Shown one piece after another: positions 24,432 through 37,947 of a stretch of DNA of 64,000 nt. The DNA lies in assembly GCA_019843655.1 (NCBI GenBank), contig JACDQD010000105.1, forward strand, positions 62,001-126,000, read 5' to 3'. Position 1 is the first letter of the stretch. Every line of letters starts with the position of its first letter. Source of the stretch: Lethocerus indicus. Its lineage: Eukaryota; Arthropoda; Insecta; Hemiptera; Belostomatidae. A model generated the notes under the pieces. It was not told where the DNA came from and ran no database searches. It worked only from the letters and a program-made list of their open reading frames with translations. The position numbers and the translations under genes are program-made.

Positions 24432-27400
24432 TATTGCAATGTTCCTTATTCATTACACTAGCATTATACCTATATCAAGTAAAAACAAGCCCCGATTCCG
24501 GTGTATATAAAAGTATTTATCAGTGAGCCGCTACATGCGTTATCCAACATTTCAGGCTTTGAAAAATATTGGTTATATGTAATCCGGACTCTCACATGAC
24601 TGTCACTATATCTATCTACTGCGGTTAGGTTTCCATAAACCTCTGTATAAACCGAATTGACCCACAAACTCCTTGCATTCCGCAAGATCCTCTTACGGCC
24701 ACCCCGATTCTTCTCCAATTATGAGCCCGACCCCGGCACCAACTTTCCACAATTGCAGATATATACGTCCCATTGTTCGCTCATTGTGATCCGATCGGTC
24801 GGCCCATTGTTTAAGATGCTCGGATTCAGACGGCCGGAAACAACTATTTTCATTGTCGGCGGGCGGGGCATGCGGTGGTGGGCCTATCCCGCCGCTATCC
24901 CCCAGGATCTCCACGCTCTGAGACTACCCCTCCCTCCACCGCCCCCTTCACTACAGGGCCCCGCAGACCAACTTCACTTGGCTTAAACTTGGCCCTCACG
25001 ACGCCGGAACTTTGTAATGGCGGTGAAGCTACATAAATTATTTCCTACGGCCAAGTATTGTAACTATAGTGAGTAGAGAGTTCTCCAAATTCTCTAATCG
25101 ATTGCGCTACGTCGTTTCCATTTACGTAATCGTCTCGTGATTGCTAACCTGAATAGTTTAAAAACCTTTGACGACCCATCCTGTACTTCCAGTAATATGA
25201 AGTCTTCGATTAAAGTTTCGTGAAGAAATGAAAATGCGGAATGTAACACGTTCATATTAGTAACTATCATCTCAAAGAGAAGAATGGAAATTGAATACTA
25301 CAAAACGTTTGTTTCTACAACGAACCAGACATTTTATTCAGCATAAATAAATCATATAACATATGAAATTTAAGGTTGATAAATTGAGTTTTATGGAATT
25401 TTCTGTCTCTAGTCTCTCATTCGGCCTTAAGCCAGTACCAATTTCGAATTATCGCCATCATCAGCGATATTCCGTTAGTAGTATAATGAGGCATGTCTGA
25501 TGCCTGTCAACAGTGTCACAGCACTTGACTATGGTGATTTACACGGTTTTCTGGAATATAATCTTGATAATAATGGCAGCGCTGACAGGATGGGTCATAC
25601 GCCACCAACATTCGTTAGTGCTTCACCTTCCTGCTGACGAAAAGCTACTGGAAAACCTCCTTGTCCGCACATTTACGCCGTCTTAATTTTTTAGTAGTCA
25701 TAAGACTACTCAATTAAGAGGTATGTTTCACAGTATTCATATCATCACGTCATTCAGCAATTACATTTGCGCGATGTAATGCACACATTCTGAAGAGAAT
25801 GTATTATAACTGACAACGTTGGTAGCATATTTTTTCATATTCAAGCTCTCTACAGGCGGTAAGGTTAAGTTGAACTCTCAAGCTTTACCCAGCGATTGCT
25901 CCCTGCAAATACGCCCGCTCAGCCGGAGCACACAGAAAATGAGTCCGCTTCAATATATCTATCTATTTGGTCCAGATTGAACTCTTAAACTTCTCTCCAG
26001 CACTCTCACTCTCGCAGCCCTCTTACACGCCCGGTTAACAACTTTATTCTTCCCTCAAATCATCCTCTGCACGAACCTTTTATCTCCCAATTCTTTGTAG
26101 AAACACTAACAATCACACTAGATGGCCAATTTGGACTTTCTAAGGAAATAAGTACCTATCATATTATATTCAATACATCGATATTCAATATCTTTTATAA
26201 TTCGAGGAATTTAATGTAAATTCAAGTGAAATTTATTGTACCACCTACGATATTTACATTAAAATATTTCAATTTACTGCTACCTATAATACTAATAATA
26301 ATAAGAGTTGTTTTACGTAATTTTTTGCCTCTCCCGCTTATGTCTCCAAGAAGAAACTCTCATATCTTCCTCCTTGTATTCTCTATTCGGGGCACATGTC
26401 TAGCGCGAACATTCGACATTCCCTTTTACCTCTAAGGCAATCGGGTTTTCTGTATCGGAAGCCGCGAAGGGTTGTGCAGCGAGTGCCACAGCGATCCCCC
26501 TCTGAGCCGACAGAGGTGAGCGTATTCCATCATTCATTGCTCCACTTCTCAGACAGCCACAACCAACGATTCAAGCCACACATTAGGATCAAGGGAGAAT
26601 TATTCTTTATTCACACCTTGTTCTCGAGTTAGCCAACAGCCTATTCACACGTGTATCATACTGAAAAATATATAAAAGTTTACATATAAAGTTACTGTTG
26701 TGGTAGAAAATATTTCATCGTAGTACGTATTATTAAATCGTGTGAACAGTGGAATTCGCAATTGATGAATGACTTTCAACTTAATTAATAGTTCGAAATT
26801 CCGCCCCACTAACGACCACAGGAGGTAATATTTTCATTAATTTTTAGTTTCGAGCGGACGACGTCAATTGTTTAGACCAAATAAAACTCGCAATAACATT
26901 ATTTATAATTTTATAAAACACTCGTCAATATGAAAACGAAATCACCTGGCTTATTCACTTAATCCGCATCATTCTTCGTTCAATTCCCCTCCCTTTTTCT
27001 CATAATAATTCGCTTTGGATTTGGCCCGTGGAGAGCCCTTGTACAAATAATTGCCCCCCGACGAATAATTCGGACGCCGATTTCACGCCAGAACGGACCG
27101 TATGAATCGCATCTTTTAATTACCGGGCCCGAGCTCAAAGTGGCCCCCGCTTTATTAAACAAGTCCCAATTATTAAGTATTCCGCCGGAGAATTTATTTT
27201 ACTTTTTTTTGGACGAAAAAATAAATTTCCCTTCCTTCCATTATTGCTTTACACCTTTATCTCCTCCGTTTGTATTATTTGACGACGTTAATTAGACATA
27301 CCAGTCATTTCATGTTCAGTCATACCGGAACGGTAGGCTAAGTGCCTTTTGTTGTCGTTCGTTATTATACTCACGGATTAATTTGCATAACAGGTAAGCC

Positions 27401-30092
27401 ATTGTTCTTTACATTTGGTAGATTTTTCTTTCGTTTATTTACTATCGCTATTGCATATTGCATATCAATAGTAGTTAGAAGTTCACTGGCCTGAGTTCTG
27501 CGGAGAAATTATAATAAATTTTGTTCCCCAAGTATTCAACACCATTTTGTTGTCAATTTCATTATTATTATATTCACCTCTTCTTTATATCACCGAACCA
27601 TATAATATAATATAAACATCTATTATAGGTGAACACAAGTCCACCTCACATGAGTTTATGTAACCTTAGTAAAAGATATAGAAATTTTCTTTTCTTTGCA
27701 ACAACTGTGATTAATTTTCAAGTTACAGAACCGTAAAAGCAATGCGAATCGTTTTAATTTTAAGTAGTTTTAAAGTTAATAGTATTAGTAATGGAAATAT
27801 GAATGTAACCCGGGAGCCAAAAATAGAAACTTAAATTAGTGCCATCCGCTGTCACCTCTTAGAATAACATATGGGATTTTCCCAGGCGGGAATGAAAACA
27901 CTCCAAGTCCCTCTTTTTCGATAATTTTCCGCTCCTTTTTCCAGTAGACGTAGCGGGAAAGAGCCCAAGCTCTGAAAAGCTTCGGCTTTTCTCTCCACCT
28001 CTCCACCCCGACTCTATCTCACTCTCGTCCGAGGAAAATTATTTCCCTCCTTTCCCCCTTTTGTCTCCGTTTTAACAAATGATGTCTCTCGCGGCTCTGG
28101 ACTGAACACTGTCTGCGGATAGGAAACAATGGACAGTACTTTGGCCGTGGACGGTAGTTTGGTTGGGCGGAGGCCCCAGAGTTCAACTGATGCCCCCCTA
28201 CCCTCGATTCTCTCTCCCAGCTCTTCTGCTTTTGGGAGAGCACAAAAAGGAGGACAAGAAAAAGAAAAGAAGGAAGAAGGATGAAGAAAACGGGCGACTT
28301 TCTCGGCGCTATCTTAACGCCCGGTTCTAAAAAGGTGTTGTAAACCAGATGTCCCAGAACCATCAATTCAAAAAAGTTACCCTCACAATTAGCAACTGTT
28401 AATTTTTAACAATACCCTTCTTATTCTGAAGAACTACAGTGAAAATCTCGGCATCCACAGGCATTGATAAAACGGATCAAAATAATCTTTAGATATACAA
28501 TTTATTTTTAATAGTTCATTAATCATTATTCAATTTTGTAAAGAACTCTACAACTGTGTAACTGTCAAAAACGTTTAAAAAACGATTTGTGCCCTGGTGG
28601 TAGGTGAATTGGTTTAACGTCTTAAGAATGAGTGAAAGAATTAGATTGCGAATGGAACGTCCGTTAAGGATGAAAGTGGTTGTACCACTCAGTGCGGTTA
28701 CGCGGTAAACCTTTAAAATGTAAGCATGAAGTCGCGCAAAAATCAAACGCAGAAACATATCGAAATGGGTTTTTCGGGGTTCGGGGTAGAAAAGGGCCGA
28801 CAGGAGACATCCGATTTTCCCGCGATGGAAAACTATATATAAGTGCCGAATATTCTTATTGGATCTGATAGAAAAACAATTCTCCCTTTTCTTGGGAGCC
28901 TGTGTTATCTGAGCCAAATTGTAGGGCCTCTGTGGGTGGAGGGAGGGAGGGGGGATATGAGATATGAGTTTGGATGGCTGAGCTCATTTGCATCGTTGTC
29001 TCCAGAACCGGGTTATCGGTTCCAAGCCCCAGCCAGAGGCTACCCGCCTCTTTTATTGCGCCCCACTTTAATTTTGCAACTCTAACCGTGTTTAATAACG
29101 GTTTGGCATTATTTTTATTATACTCCTTCATCTTATATTTCATTCGTTATATTCGAACTTCAAAAGTAAAAAATTTAACGCAATAGTTGATTAGATGGCA
29201 TTATTAGACAATAAAATTCGTGTTTTCCCCCAATATGTGTGTGATCATTTAAAATTTACTATTGAAGTTTTTGCCATTCATTAAATTTGAAAGATTACAA
29301 ACCAACACGAAATAATTCATACATTTAATTGGGTTTTTATTGTTAAAAGATTTTATTCACTTTCAATAATAAAGTTTTATTTCATCTTTTGTTGATAAAT
29401 ATAATTTAAACAGGATACCAGAGAAGATATTGTTTTTTTAAGCATTCTGTATAGCATTTACCTGATATAAAAACTGGCATGTTATAATGTTAATACCTGA
29501 ATATATCTGTGGTATGTTGTGCAGGCCTATTGCGTAAATTTGCTCTACGTATGATACATTTATTATGAGCTGGGTCCCTGGTTTTGTTGGACCCGTACAG
29601 CAGAACATCTCTGGTGTAGCCTGCGGTGCCTGAAGTGAAGAGGGAGTGAAAGCTTATTTGCAGCTATAGAAAATTGAATTGGGCCATTTGGAGGTAAAAG
29701 AGAAAGTAAGAAAAACGATAGCATAAGGCGTGAATTCGACTGGCTTTGAGTCGTGGCCCTTCTTAAAAACATTCCGTCACGGTAAACCATTTTCTCACAC
29801 GCATACTTGCGTTATACAAAACATTCCATGAAAGAGATCGGCATAGAGCCGGGAATAAAGTTACCCGAAGAAGAGAGGGGCCAAGAATTATTCCTACGTT
29901 GTATAAGAGTAAAATCATTACTAATACGATATACACCAATAATAAGAAGACAAAAACTAAGTCAATGATCTACTTAAACAGTAATACCAATAAAAAGATC
30001 ACATCTCAGCTTCATAAAATGGTATTGAACAATAATAGTTGATATCATAAGGGAGGATCCAATATAAACGAGTATTTTCACAAGAGTTTCAC
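24432..30092. other. Non-coding DNA with GC-rich islands
   Basis: No gene is supported. GC-rich patches lie at about 24840-25030, 27950-28330 and 28900-29060. A 12-bp inverted repeat (25173-25184 and 25585-25596) is within chance expectation. TATATAAAAG at 24504 has an initiator-like TCAGTG only 18 bases downstream, too close to act as a standard promoter. The ORF of 132 codons at 28519-28917 on the minus strand and its neighbours are unrecognised. Confidence 0.5.
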
Positions 30093-30325
30093 TTACTGCT
30101 GTTCAATCCAGTCTCCGCCGACAGTAATACATTTGTGCCCGTGTTTTTCAAATCTCGTTTATTCATGTCCAGGAAAGCGTTTTCCGTTACACTTCAATCT
30201 GGGCCTTCCATTCAGTGACGTCACCGTGGAACACGTTCCTATCATGAATCTATTTCAGTGAAAGAAAACAAAGCCGATTGTTCACGAACGGCGAACGGGT
30301 TGAAAAGTGGATGAGGCAGAAAATC
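30093..30325 (-). pseudogene. Decayed mariner-type transposase, C-terminal remnant
   Basis: Reading the minus strand from 30325, the translation gives D-F-L-P-H-P followed by a degenerate version of the Y-S-P-D-L-A-P block that carries the third catalytic acidic residue in mariner transposases; here that Asp is lost. After stops and frameshifts, the last part reads F-L-D-M-N-K, then R-F-E-K-H-G-H-K-C-I and G-G-D-W-I-E-Q-Q before a TAA at 30093-30095. This parallels the usual mariner C-terminus, a basic Trp-rich helix, a Cys-Ile/Val pair and G-G-D-Y-F-E. The distance from the H-P motif to the stop, about 78 codons, fits intact family members. Internal stops and at least two frame changes mean it is dead. 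No terminal inverted repeats were found. Confidence 0.7.
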
Positions 30326-33300
30326 GATGATGATTTGTCTTAAAAATTATTTTCCAAACGTAGATCCCGGCCTGCATTAAGGAGTTCATCCTGGGCCTAT
30401 CGTATAAGATTCTGCCCCATTAGTGCACTTAAACATGTCTAAAATTTCAGCATATACCAAACAATTAATCAAACTTTTAAATGATTTAGTAAGATTAATA
30501 TGATGTAAACATATGTGGCATACGCAAGTAAGTAATAGCCGAAAGCCCGTTTGTCTCGTGTCTTTCTGAATATTAAAATATGAATTGCAGCGTAGGAAGA
30601 GAATGTAGGACAATATGAGGAAGAACCATTGAACCATCGATCAGTCTGCAAATTCCCCTCGTGTAATGGAAGGGATCGACAAACCGGCGTCGAGTCTCAT
30701 TTCAAAAATCCGGTTCCGAAATAGAACAGCTGTTCAATCAGTCCTTATTTTCCTGAAATCTTTCCAGGACTGAAAAATCTCTCCTCCTTGGCTCTGGCAA
30801 ACAGAAAAAGGAAACATCCCCGGCAAAACTCGAAAAGCTGTAGCGAAAGAGGGTCAGCGCGAAGTGAGAATCAAAGAAGGAAAATAAATGCAGTTGTAAG
30901 GAAGGTTATCCCAACAATCCTCCCTGGAGGATCATATAACGTGCACGTGATACATAGTAATTCCGGCAGAAAGTCTCAAGATGCTTAAGATGGCGGACTA
31001 AGGATACTTTTGGGCGGATATATAAGAAAGCAATTTTATATTTACATAAGTTAAATACTGATAAAAATTAATTAATTTAGCACAGGAATAAAACCGTGTT
31101 AGAGATAATTATACAAATACAGCAAGATTTCCAGATTTTTTTATTAATTTTTTATATCTACCGACCCAAAAATAATCTTAATAATGAAAAGTACGAATAA
31201 CTCGATTTTAATTATTTCGACCATAAGAAACGACTTCCATTGTCCATTTTAAATGTTTCACATCGCATTAGGTCAATAAATCGATTGCATAATTTAAACG
31301 AGCATTACTCAATGTTCCAATTAAGACTGACAGTTACAGTGTCAAATCTTACAAGCAAAATAGTTTCTTGTAGCCAGATCTTTCACGTTCCGTAGTATTC
31401 GGACATTCATCTTCCCTCATTTATAAGCTGTAATATGGGTGAATATGTGAAATATCCGATTGATTTATACAAAGGGGAAATCGTCCTGAATCATTGCCGG
31501 AGCCGGTCATTTCCCCCCTTAATGGGTCGGGCGGGTACATCGGGTCAGCCGTTTTCAAACCCGCCCGTTCAAACCGTATCCGATTGCGATCTTTTTTCCC
31601 ACTCCCCCCAGCTACCCGCCTCCTCCCTCATTCGTCACGTCTGAAATACAGTTATTTTCTGCGCGGAACGCCTCCGGGCCGCGAATATATTATTTGTCCC
31701 GGCTCCGGGAAAAAGACTAAGAAGGTGACCCAACAAAAACAAGGCCCGGGCCCGGCAGAAAGGGGGTTCTTTGTCTTTTTTTATGTTGGATTTATACAAT
31801 GCTCCACAGTTGCCAAAGGGTGCCGGCAACCACTTCTGGGCGGAACGCTCCGCGATATCTCAGAAAGTCAAGTCTAACCTCCCCCTCCAGCAACTCAATT
31901 TGTTTTCTATTGCCTCGCGTCCACTTCCTCCTTGAGGATAATAATAATAATCCGGGACGACCTGCCCATAACCCGACATAACGGGCACCTAGCCCAAGAT
32001 ACTTCTTTGCGGCTTTTCTTCACCTATCGGATACCCGATAGCCACTGCCAATTCTCAATCGATCGTATGATTTTCTTATACTAGGACGTTTAGTGCACCC
32101 CTATTTCGAATTGGAAAAGTTTCATCCGCAAACGACTATCATCCATAAGACACTATTAGAAAGCCTTTTGTTTTTAACAACACATATTTAAGGATGGATG
32201 AATGCCCGCGTGAACTTTCGTTGATTTTATAATATTTGACTATTCTCAAACTATTGACGTGCTTTAATTATAAGTTGTTATAAAAACATATCCGTGGGCG
32301 TTATGAATGGCTTTTAAATATAATCGATTAATAAGTTATTCCTGACCCAAATTCAGCACGAAATAAAATTTATCTACTTCTGAAGCACATGTTCACTTCA
32401 AGATCTTTTGAAAATTCTCACAATAGAGAATACGATCCTGCCGAATGACTTTCATACAGTCACATGCTATTCCGTAGCTCTCTCTTCACATGTGTTCAAA
32501 AATGAAATAATGCAATTCCGTCGAAATAGATTTATCGGAACGGTTAGAATACGACAGAAAAGTACAATAAGAAAATCCAATATAGCTTGCCATTCCTTTC
32601 ACTCCTTTTTTCGGCGCACTTCTTAAAAACTTGTTCCCCGACAGAGGAAACTCGTGCTAACCGCGACTCTGTCGCCTAGACACGGTCAAAACCCTCCCCT
32701 TCCCCCCCAAAAATATAAAGCCTACCTACCTTACACGGCCCGAGTAAGGTAACTTGCCCGCTTAGAATTCCCCCTCGCCCGCCGTTGACTTTCCCAGAGA
32801 AAGTTTCTCGGTCCCCCCACGAACCAAAACCTCGGCCACAGTTTTATTCCTCCTTTTCACGCCGCTTTCAACCGCTCACAACTTTTTCTCGAAACCGACA
32901 AAAGAACAATTCCTCCACTTCCTTGGATACAGAAAAATGAGAATGAACTGGACATTTCGGATTATTGCGATCATTACGTGAATTACAGCTTAGTACTACG
33001 TTCTACAGAAAATATCGATACTGACCGAAACAAATTTGAATGTAGCACTTGCCGAAATAAAGTGTTTTCGTTACATCCGAGTGCAATATAAAAGTATGTA
33101 ATAATATAATTTTAGGAACGAACGGGTATTATGTATGAGAAGGGACAGTGGCCGATCCGAGGGATGTACGATGATACGAGGGATGTATCAAAAGGAAGTC
33201 GCGGCGTAGAGGGAAATCGGAAAGGCGAATGAGACACATTTACAGTCGGGAGTGGAGAAAGTTGCCAGTTTAGAGGGCTGCAGGATAAGTTGGAATATGA

Positions 33301-35845
33301 ATGCAAAACTGACCCATCATACAGTTGAAGCCGACCCCAGCCTCAGTTATCGATCCCACGCATCATTTTAGTCCAGACCGCATTTGGTAATTTCATTACC
33401 GACGGATTTTAAAAACAACGTGTCTAAACAGGAACAATAGAAAAGTAAATAAAATAAATAAAAATAGGGGGAGAAAAAAGGGGAGAGTCTCATCCATATG
33501 CTCTATTTGTTATAACTGCTACTTTAACATCAATTACGCCAATTTTATTGTTCAGTTGTGGCAATAAAACAAAAAATATTACGAATATATTTAGTCATTA
33601 CTGATTATTATTTTAAAACGAATTATTATTAAATACTCATTTACGAGGTTAGCCGAAGTGTATATAGTGGTTATTGTGTGACACGCAGCCAAATAACGCA
33701 ACGGAACTATGGGATAAATTCGAAGTGGCGTAGAAAATGCACATTTCGATCGTCATCGCCAGAAGAAATCCTGCCTTTTCAACGTTCGGCATTCAAGTTG
33801 GGGCTTAAGCGGCCATTAAAAAATGCCAGGGGAAAAGGATAGGGCCCCTAATCAGCTAGAAACGGATGGGGGAGAGGAAGGATACTCGAGATTCCTCAAT
33901 AACTTGCCCCGCCAGCGAACCGGGCCCAGAAAGACTCAATTAAAAACTTCCAAAAACTTTTTTCCCATTCCTTTCACCGCCCGTTCAAGAAACCGAGGCC
34001 GTAACTACTTTATAACCGATATAATAAGTTTCCGGAAATTAATAAAAAAGGAAGTATTCCAAGTGGGAGCTAAAGCTTTTTCGGGAGAAAAAAGTATTGA
34101 AGGGAACTGAAAAATTAGGATTGAAATTTCGGAGTTTATCGGTTAATGAGTCCAAATGATGGCCCCGCACAAGAGATGGCCTTCCATATCCAGAAAATGT
34201 GATTGGCGTGGAGAAAGATGAAATAATAATTTCTACTAATACGAACTCTCAGTTAGAAGCTGAAAATATTTATTAGCAACCAGTTATATTTTTCAAAATT
34301 CGCATTCCGTTGAATATCGGTAAAAAAGTGGGTTTTGAAAAACGTCGAAGTATTTGTACAAGTTAGTTTTCTATCGACAATTGTGGAGATATGATTGAAA
34401 TGGCAACTATATATCCTTCTAATATTCAGAGCGTATACAATTATGAAAACGGAGAGTAGATTTAAATAATTCTCACTGGGGATACTACATTTTATTATCT
34501 TTGAAATCTGTTGATGACAACGTAACGAAAGGCAGGTTTTGGTGTGGCGAGTGCTGTTTTGCGTGTGGGACGTGCGAGCGTGGGAGGGATGAGAGGGCGA
34601 GAGTTATTTTGAGGGCAGTAGGCGCCCCATTATAAACCCTTCCCAACGCCCGGACACCCTTACACTTCCTTATCTCGCTACACACCCCTCTAAACTGCCC
34701 CATTATCACACTGCCCTCCTTTTCAAACTTCTCAATCTCACCCCACCGCCGTCTTACTTTCATTTTACAGAACTCCAATCACTCCTGTGTCACTCTGTAC
34801 GAATTTTCGGTTACATCCACCTGGGAAAACAATGTAATCATTAAGAACCCAGAGTTTTATAAAGCTTACATAAATTTCTCAGTCGACACTTTTTCTTTAT
34901 AATTCCAGCGATTCAATTGTCAGAGCTTTCTGTAGATACTACATTCAAATTGAATTGTAAGTACTCATTTGTAGAAAGTGGTTATTGATTACTAATTTCA
35001 TCCCATAATTATCGTGAGTGGAACAATTCCTACAATATTTTAATTATTAATCAAATTGTTATTAAGAACTTAACCAGACTATTTTAGCTAATTGAAACAC
35101 GCAATATTTTTTTACATTGAAAAATACATATAACAAATTTGGTACGGATATGTCGAACGGAAAAGAACGATTTAGCTAATAAGCTCGCTTGCATTTTTAT
35201 ATACCTGTAGATTGAACAATTGATTGTAAATTTCTTTTGTTCGCATTAAACAGAGAAAATCGGTTTGCTACGGTTGCTCAGGTAGGAGAGACAATTGCCC
35301 TCAATTGGAATATTGTGAATTCCTATTATAAGTTCAAAGGCAATTCAGGCTGAATACACCGACATACAAGAGCAGTTAGGCGGCGTTGAGATTGATTCTG
35401 GGCAAAGGCCGTGTTCTACATGCTTCAACCTGGAGTACTGATGCACAAGGAGAACTGACGACGCCCTACCACCCCAAAACGCTAATACCAGTTGTTGTGG
35501 TTATCCCAAATAAAAACTATAACCCGATTTAACTAAAGTAACTTATCTTATATGCACTCGGTGACACAAGTATAAGTCAGGGTTAAACCACCTATTTCGA
35601 AAGCGAATATTATAATCCAATGATTCCCGGACGTTAACTGATGTCTATGTGCGGAACGTTCTTTATAAAATGTTTGTATTTTGCCAATATTTATTTTAAT
35701 TCACTTTACCACCATTAAAAATGCGTATCTGTTATATAAATTTAAAGATATATAAACTTTTTATACTCCAAAAGGAGGAAGACAAAAAGATATAAAACTA
35801 ACTGAAAAATACTTTATAAATACGTATAAAAAAGTATTTGTTTAC
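30326..35845. other. Non-coding DNA with GC-rich islands
   Basis: No gene is supported. More of the mariner element may extend to about 30420, but it is too decayed to read. GC-rich patches lie at about 31490-31900, 32640-32900 and 34530-34780. Overlapping ORFs at 31435-31877 and on both strands near there follow composition. A full CRE palindrome, TGACGTCA, sits at 30216-30223 inside the mariner remnant and has no evident role. Confidence 0.5.
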
Positions 35846-35902
35846 GGCGCTTCTGATACTGAACCGCTAGACAGGGCAGCTTGCAGGGTTAGTATTAGCG
35901 CC
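35846..35902 (-). repeat. 57-nt hairpin repeat, copy 1
   Basis: It begins GGCGCTTCTGATACTGAAC and ends GGGTTAGTATTAGCGCC on the plus strand. These arms form an imperfect inverted repeat with bulges around an 18-nt loop. Left arm (22 nt) is identical to copy 3; right arm (17 nt) differs at one base; the loop matches at only 10 of 18. TTTGTTTAC precedes it on the plus strand. The orientation given assumes the conserved flank is downstream, so the unit reads from GGCGCTAATACTAACC on the minus strand. Confidence 0.85.
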
Positions 35903-36236
35903 TCTTTTTCTGAATTATATCCACAAAATTAACAAGAGGCGAATGAAAAAAGCGAAATTAGCTTTTTCTTCGCACACAAGTGTTCTTTTTCCACATGCGT
36001 ATTTAATACTAATAGAATTGGGATTCTCGCCTTCCACAATAGACAAGACATAATCGACTGCCAACAGAATCCTATATTACCAACGGTATACTACTGACGA
36101 TGGGAAGAAGCCAAAACCGATACAGGTTAGGACCAAGTAGGTAAAAGGAGATAGAGGAACTTATAAATAATGAACATATTTAAAAAAAAACATACGTTTT
36201 ATTCATATTACATTTTTAATTATCAAATTTGCTTAC

Positions 36237-36293
36237 GGCGTTTCTGATACTGAACCGCACAACACGGTAGATTGCCGGGTTAGTATTAGCGCC
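36237..36293 (-). repeat. 57-nt hairpin repeat, copy 2
   Basis: This copy has the same length and arms as copy 1, with one change in the left arm (GGCGT for GGCGC). It lies 391 bp from copy 1 in the same orientation. The flank TTTGCTTAC precedes it on the plus strand. Further out, TTTTATTCATATTACA at 36197-36212 is shared with copy 3; read on the minus strand this is TGTAATATGAATAAAA, which contains a polyadenylation-type AATAAA. Confidence 0.85.
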
Positions 36294-37137
36294 TGTTCAT
36301 CGTGCCTACTAGAATTAGAAAATTATTGTACAATGACATCTTATTTATCATAGTATTATAATTAATCATATATAATTAACAACCTTATTGTAAATAAGTG
36401 ACCTTGTAAATATTTATTTTGCCTCTTTTAAGATCGATAACGGCTTGCGCATCATTTTTATACTTTTACGGATATGTAAAGCTTTTACATTGCCAACGTA
36501 AGGGGTTTTATTATAAAAGCATACGCCAAACACCGAGCGGTTTGCATGCGTCTAACAGTTTAGTGTCTTGAGAAAAACTAACTTCCGTAGGGCGATATCT
36601 CGGAGGCAGCGCTCCATATCAGATTGAAACTTTAAACCACGCCACGGAAAAGCGGATATTTTCCATTTTTCTATTCTCGGGTCGACTAATCCGATCGTGA
36701 ATATTTTTTCATACTCGAGCTTCATGAATTTACAAACGGTAATCTCTTTAATTTCCACTTGGAACTTCAGATCAACTATTCCAACCGAAGAGTTAACAGT
36801 TTCACGTGAACTCGGTACTGCATAACAATTTGGCGGCCCATTTGAAAATTCCCTCAGCATTTAAGTATCGTATTACGAATGGAAAATAGATTTCGACATC
36901 ATCTTGCAGGATGATAACTGTCAAACGTACGCGTGTAAACTGATTCTAAACTAAAACTAAACTAAAATTTCTGTGGAGTTCTTACCGTGTAATCACCCCA
37001 GGGTGCACATATATTTAACGTTCCTTACAGGTGTCTATATTCTAAAATAAAATAAACCATGTCGTCGAATAGGGCTAACCTTGATTGGGGCAACTCTGCC
37101 TCCGGTTGTATATAGTTAGTGGTTCATAAAACCCAAA
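36294..37137. other. Non-coding AT-rich DNA
   Basis: No gene is supported. A 102-codon minus-strand ORF at 36552-36860 has no recognisable domain and no convincing splice sites. Confidence 0.5.
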
Positions 37138-37160
37138 GGGGCGGTGGGTTGGGGTCGGGG
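37138..37160 (+). other. G-quadruplex motif
   Basis: Four G tracts of 4, 3, 4 and 4 bases are separated by CGGT, TT and TC. Confidence 0.55.
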
Positions 37161-37733
37161 CGTCTTTCATCAGTTTTACGGCCTTACGAAAACAATCTCT
37201 CTCCGATGTTAACGGAGGAGTTCCGCCCTTCAAGCCTCTTGATTGAAGCCTTAACTGATTGAATCTTTAAAATGAAAAATCGGAAAAAATCATTCCTCAA
37301 CAAAGTTTTTATTTCAACAAGGCAACAAAGATAAAGCGAGTCGGACCGAATTTATCAACATTATTCTTAAAATAACCAGGGTATTAAAAGTACAGTTTTT
37401 TAAAATAGATTAATACGTTCTGAAATAAATGAAAAACAATGAAAATTGTCTCGCGTTAATTTACTCGATTTTCCGTTCCCTAGCACAAGTTTCTCCCTCT
37501 ATGCCCTCCTGCCGCTAGTAATTAGAAATAGAAAGTTGATCTTCGACTCCGTATAATTGGATCCATAAATTATGTTATCTAAAAACCTCGTTATATTCCT
37601 AGGAATATATCGAACCGAATTTTCGAGAGTGGTGTGGGCGGGGGTGGGGTGAACCTCTGATTTATATTAAATGGAGAAATTTTGCAAGGGGACCGGCCCG
37701 GATAAAAGCGAGCCGAGATGGGAAGAGTGCGGA

Positions 37734-37748
37734 GGGAGGGAGGGAGGG
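37734..37748 (+). other. GGGA tandem G-quadruplex motif
   Basis: GGGAGGGAGGGAGGG has four tracts with single-base loops, which is very favourable for folding. It lies within a wider G-rich, GAGG-like stretch at about 37629-37790. ORFs on the opposite strand (37591-37909) are proline/serine runs caused by the composition. Confidence 0.65.
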
Positions 37749-37929
37749 ATTGGTAAGAGAGGGAGAATAGGCGGAAAGGGCGGGAGGGATAATCCAATTA
37801 GGTTGGGCGTCGGTGTGTGACCCCGGTCTTGCAGTCGCACGAATTCCGGCTCCCTTCCGGTCGGTGTTCGCGAATTTTCCGTTTGCGATGTGCCGTTGAG
37901 GGGTTGCAATGGTAAGGGGGAAGGGGGTG

Positions 37930-37947
37930 GGCTATAAATTTATAGCC
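37930..37947. repeat. 18-bp perfect palindrome
   Basis: GGCTATAAATTTATAGCC reads the same on both strands and follows the G-rich patch. The centre contains back-to-back TATAAA-like sequences, so it could be read as a bidirectional TATA element, but there is no transcript evidence. Confidence 0.6.

Noticed and set aside
24504..24525. TATATAAAAG with TCAGTG, as a promoter
   Set aside because: The spacing of 18 bases is too short for TATA and initiator to work together.
25173..25596. 12-bp inverted repeat as MITE ends
   Set aside because: Several such pairs are expected within 500 bp of each other in 64 kb; no target duplication or internal structure.
28519..28917. 132-codon minus-strand ORF
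   Set aside because: AT-rich, unrecognised, with overlapping ORFs on the other strand.
35846..35902. Similarity of the 57-nt hairpin to integron attC sites
   Set aside because: Short AAC and GTT matches and bulged arms are superficial, and the context is eukaryotic with no integrase.
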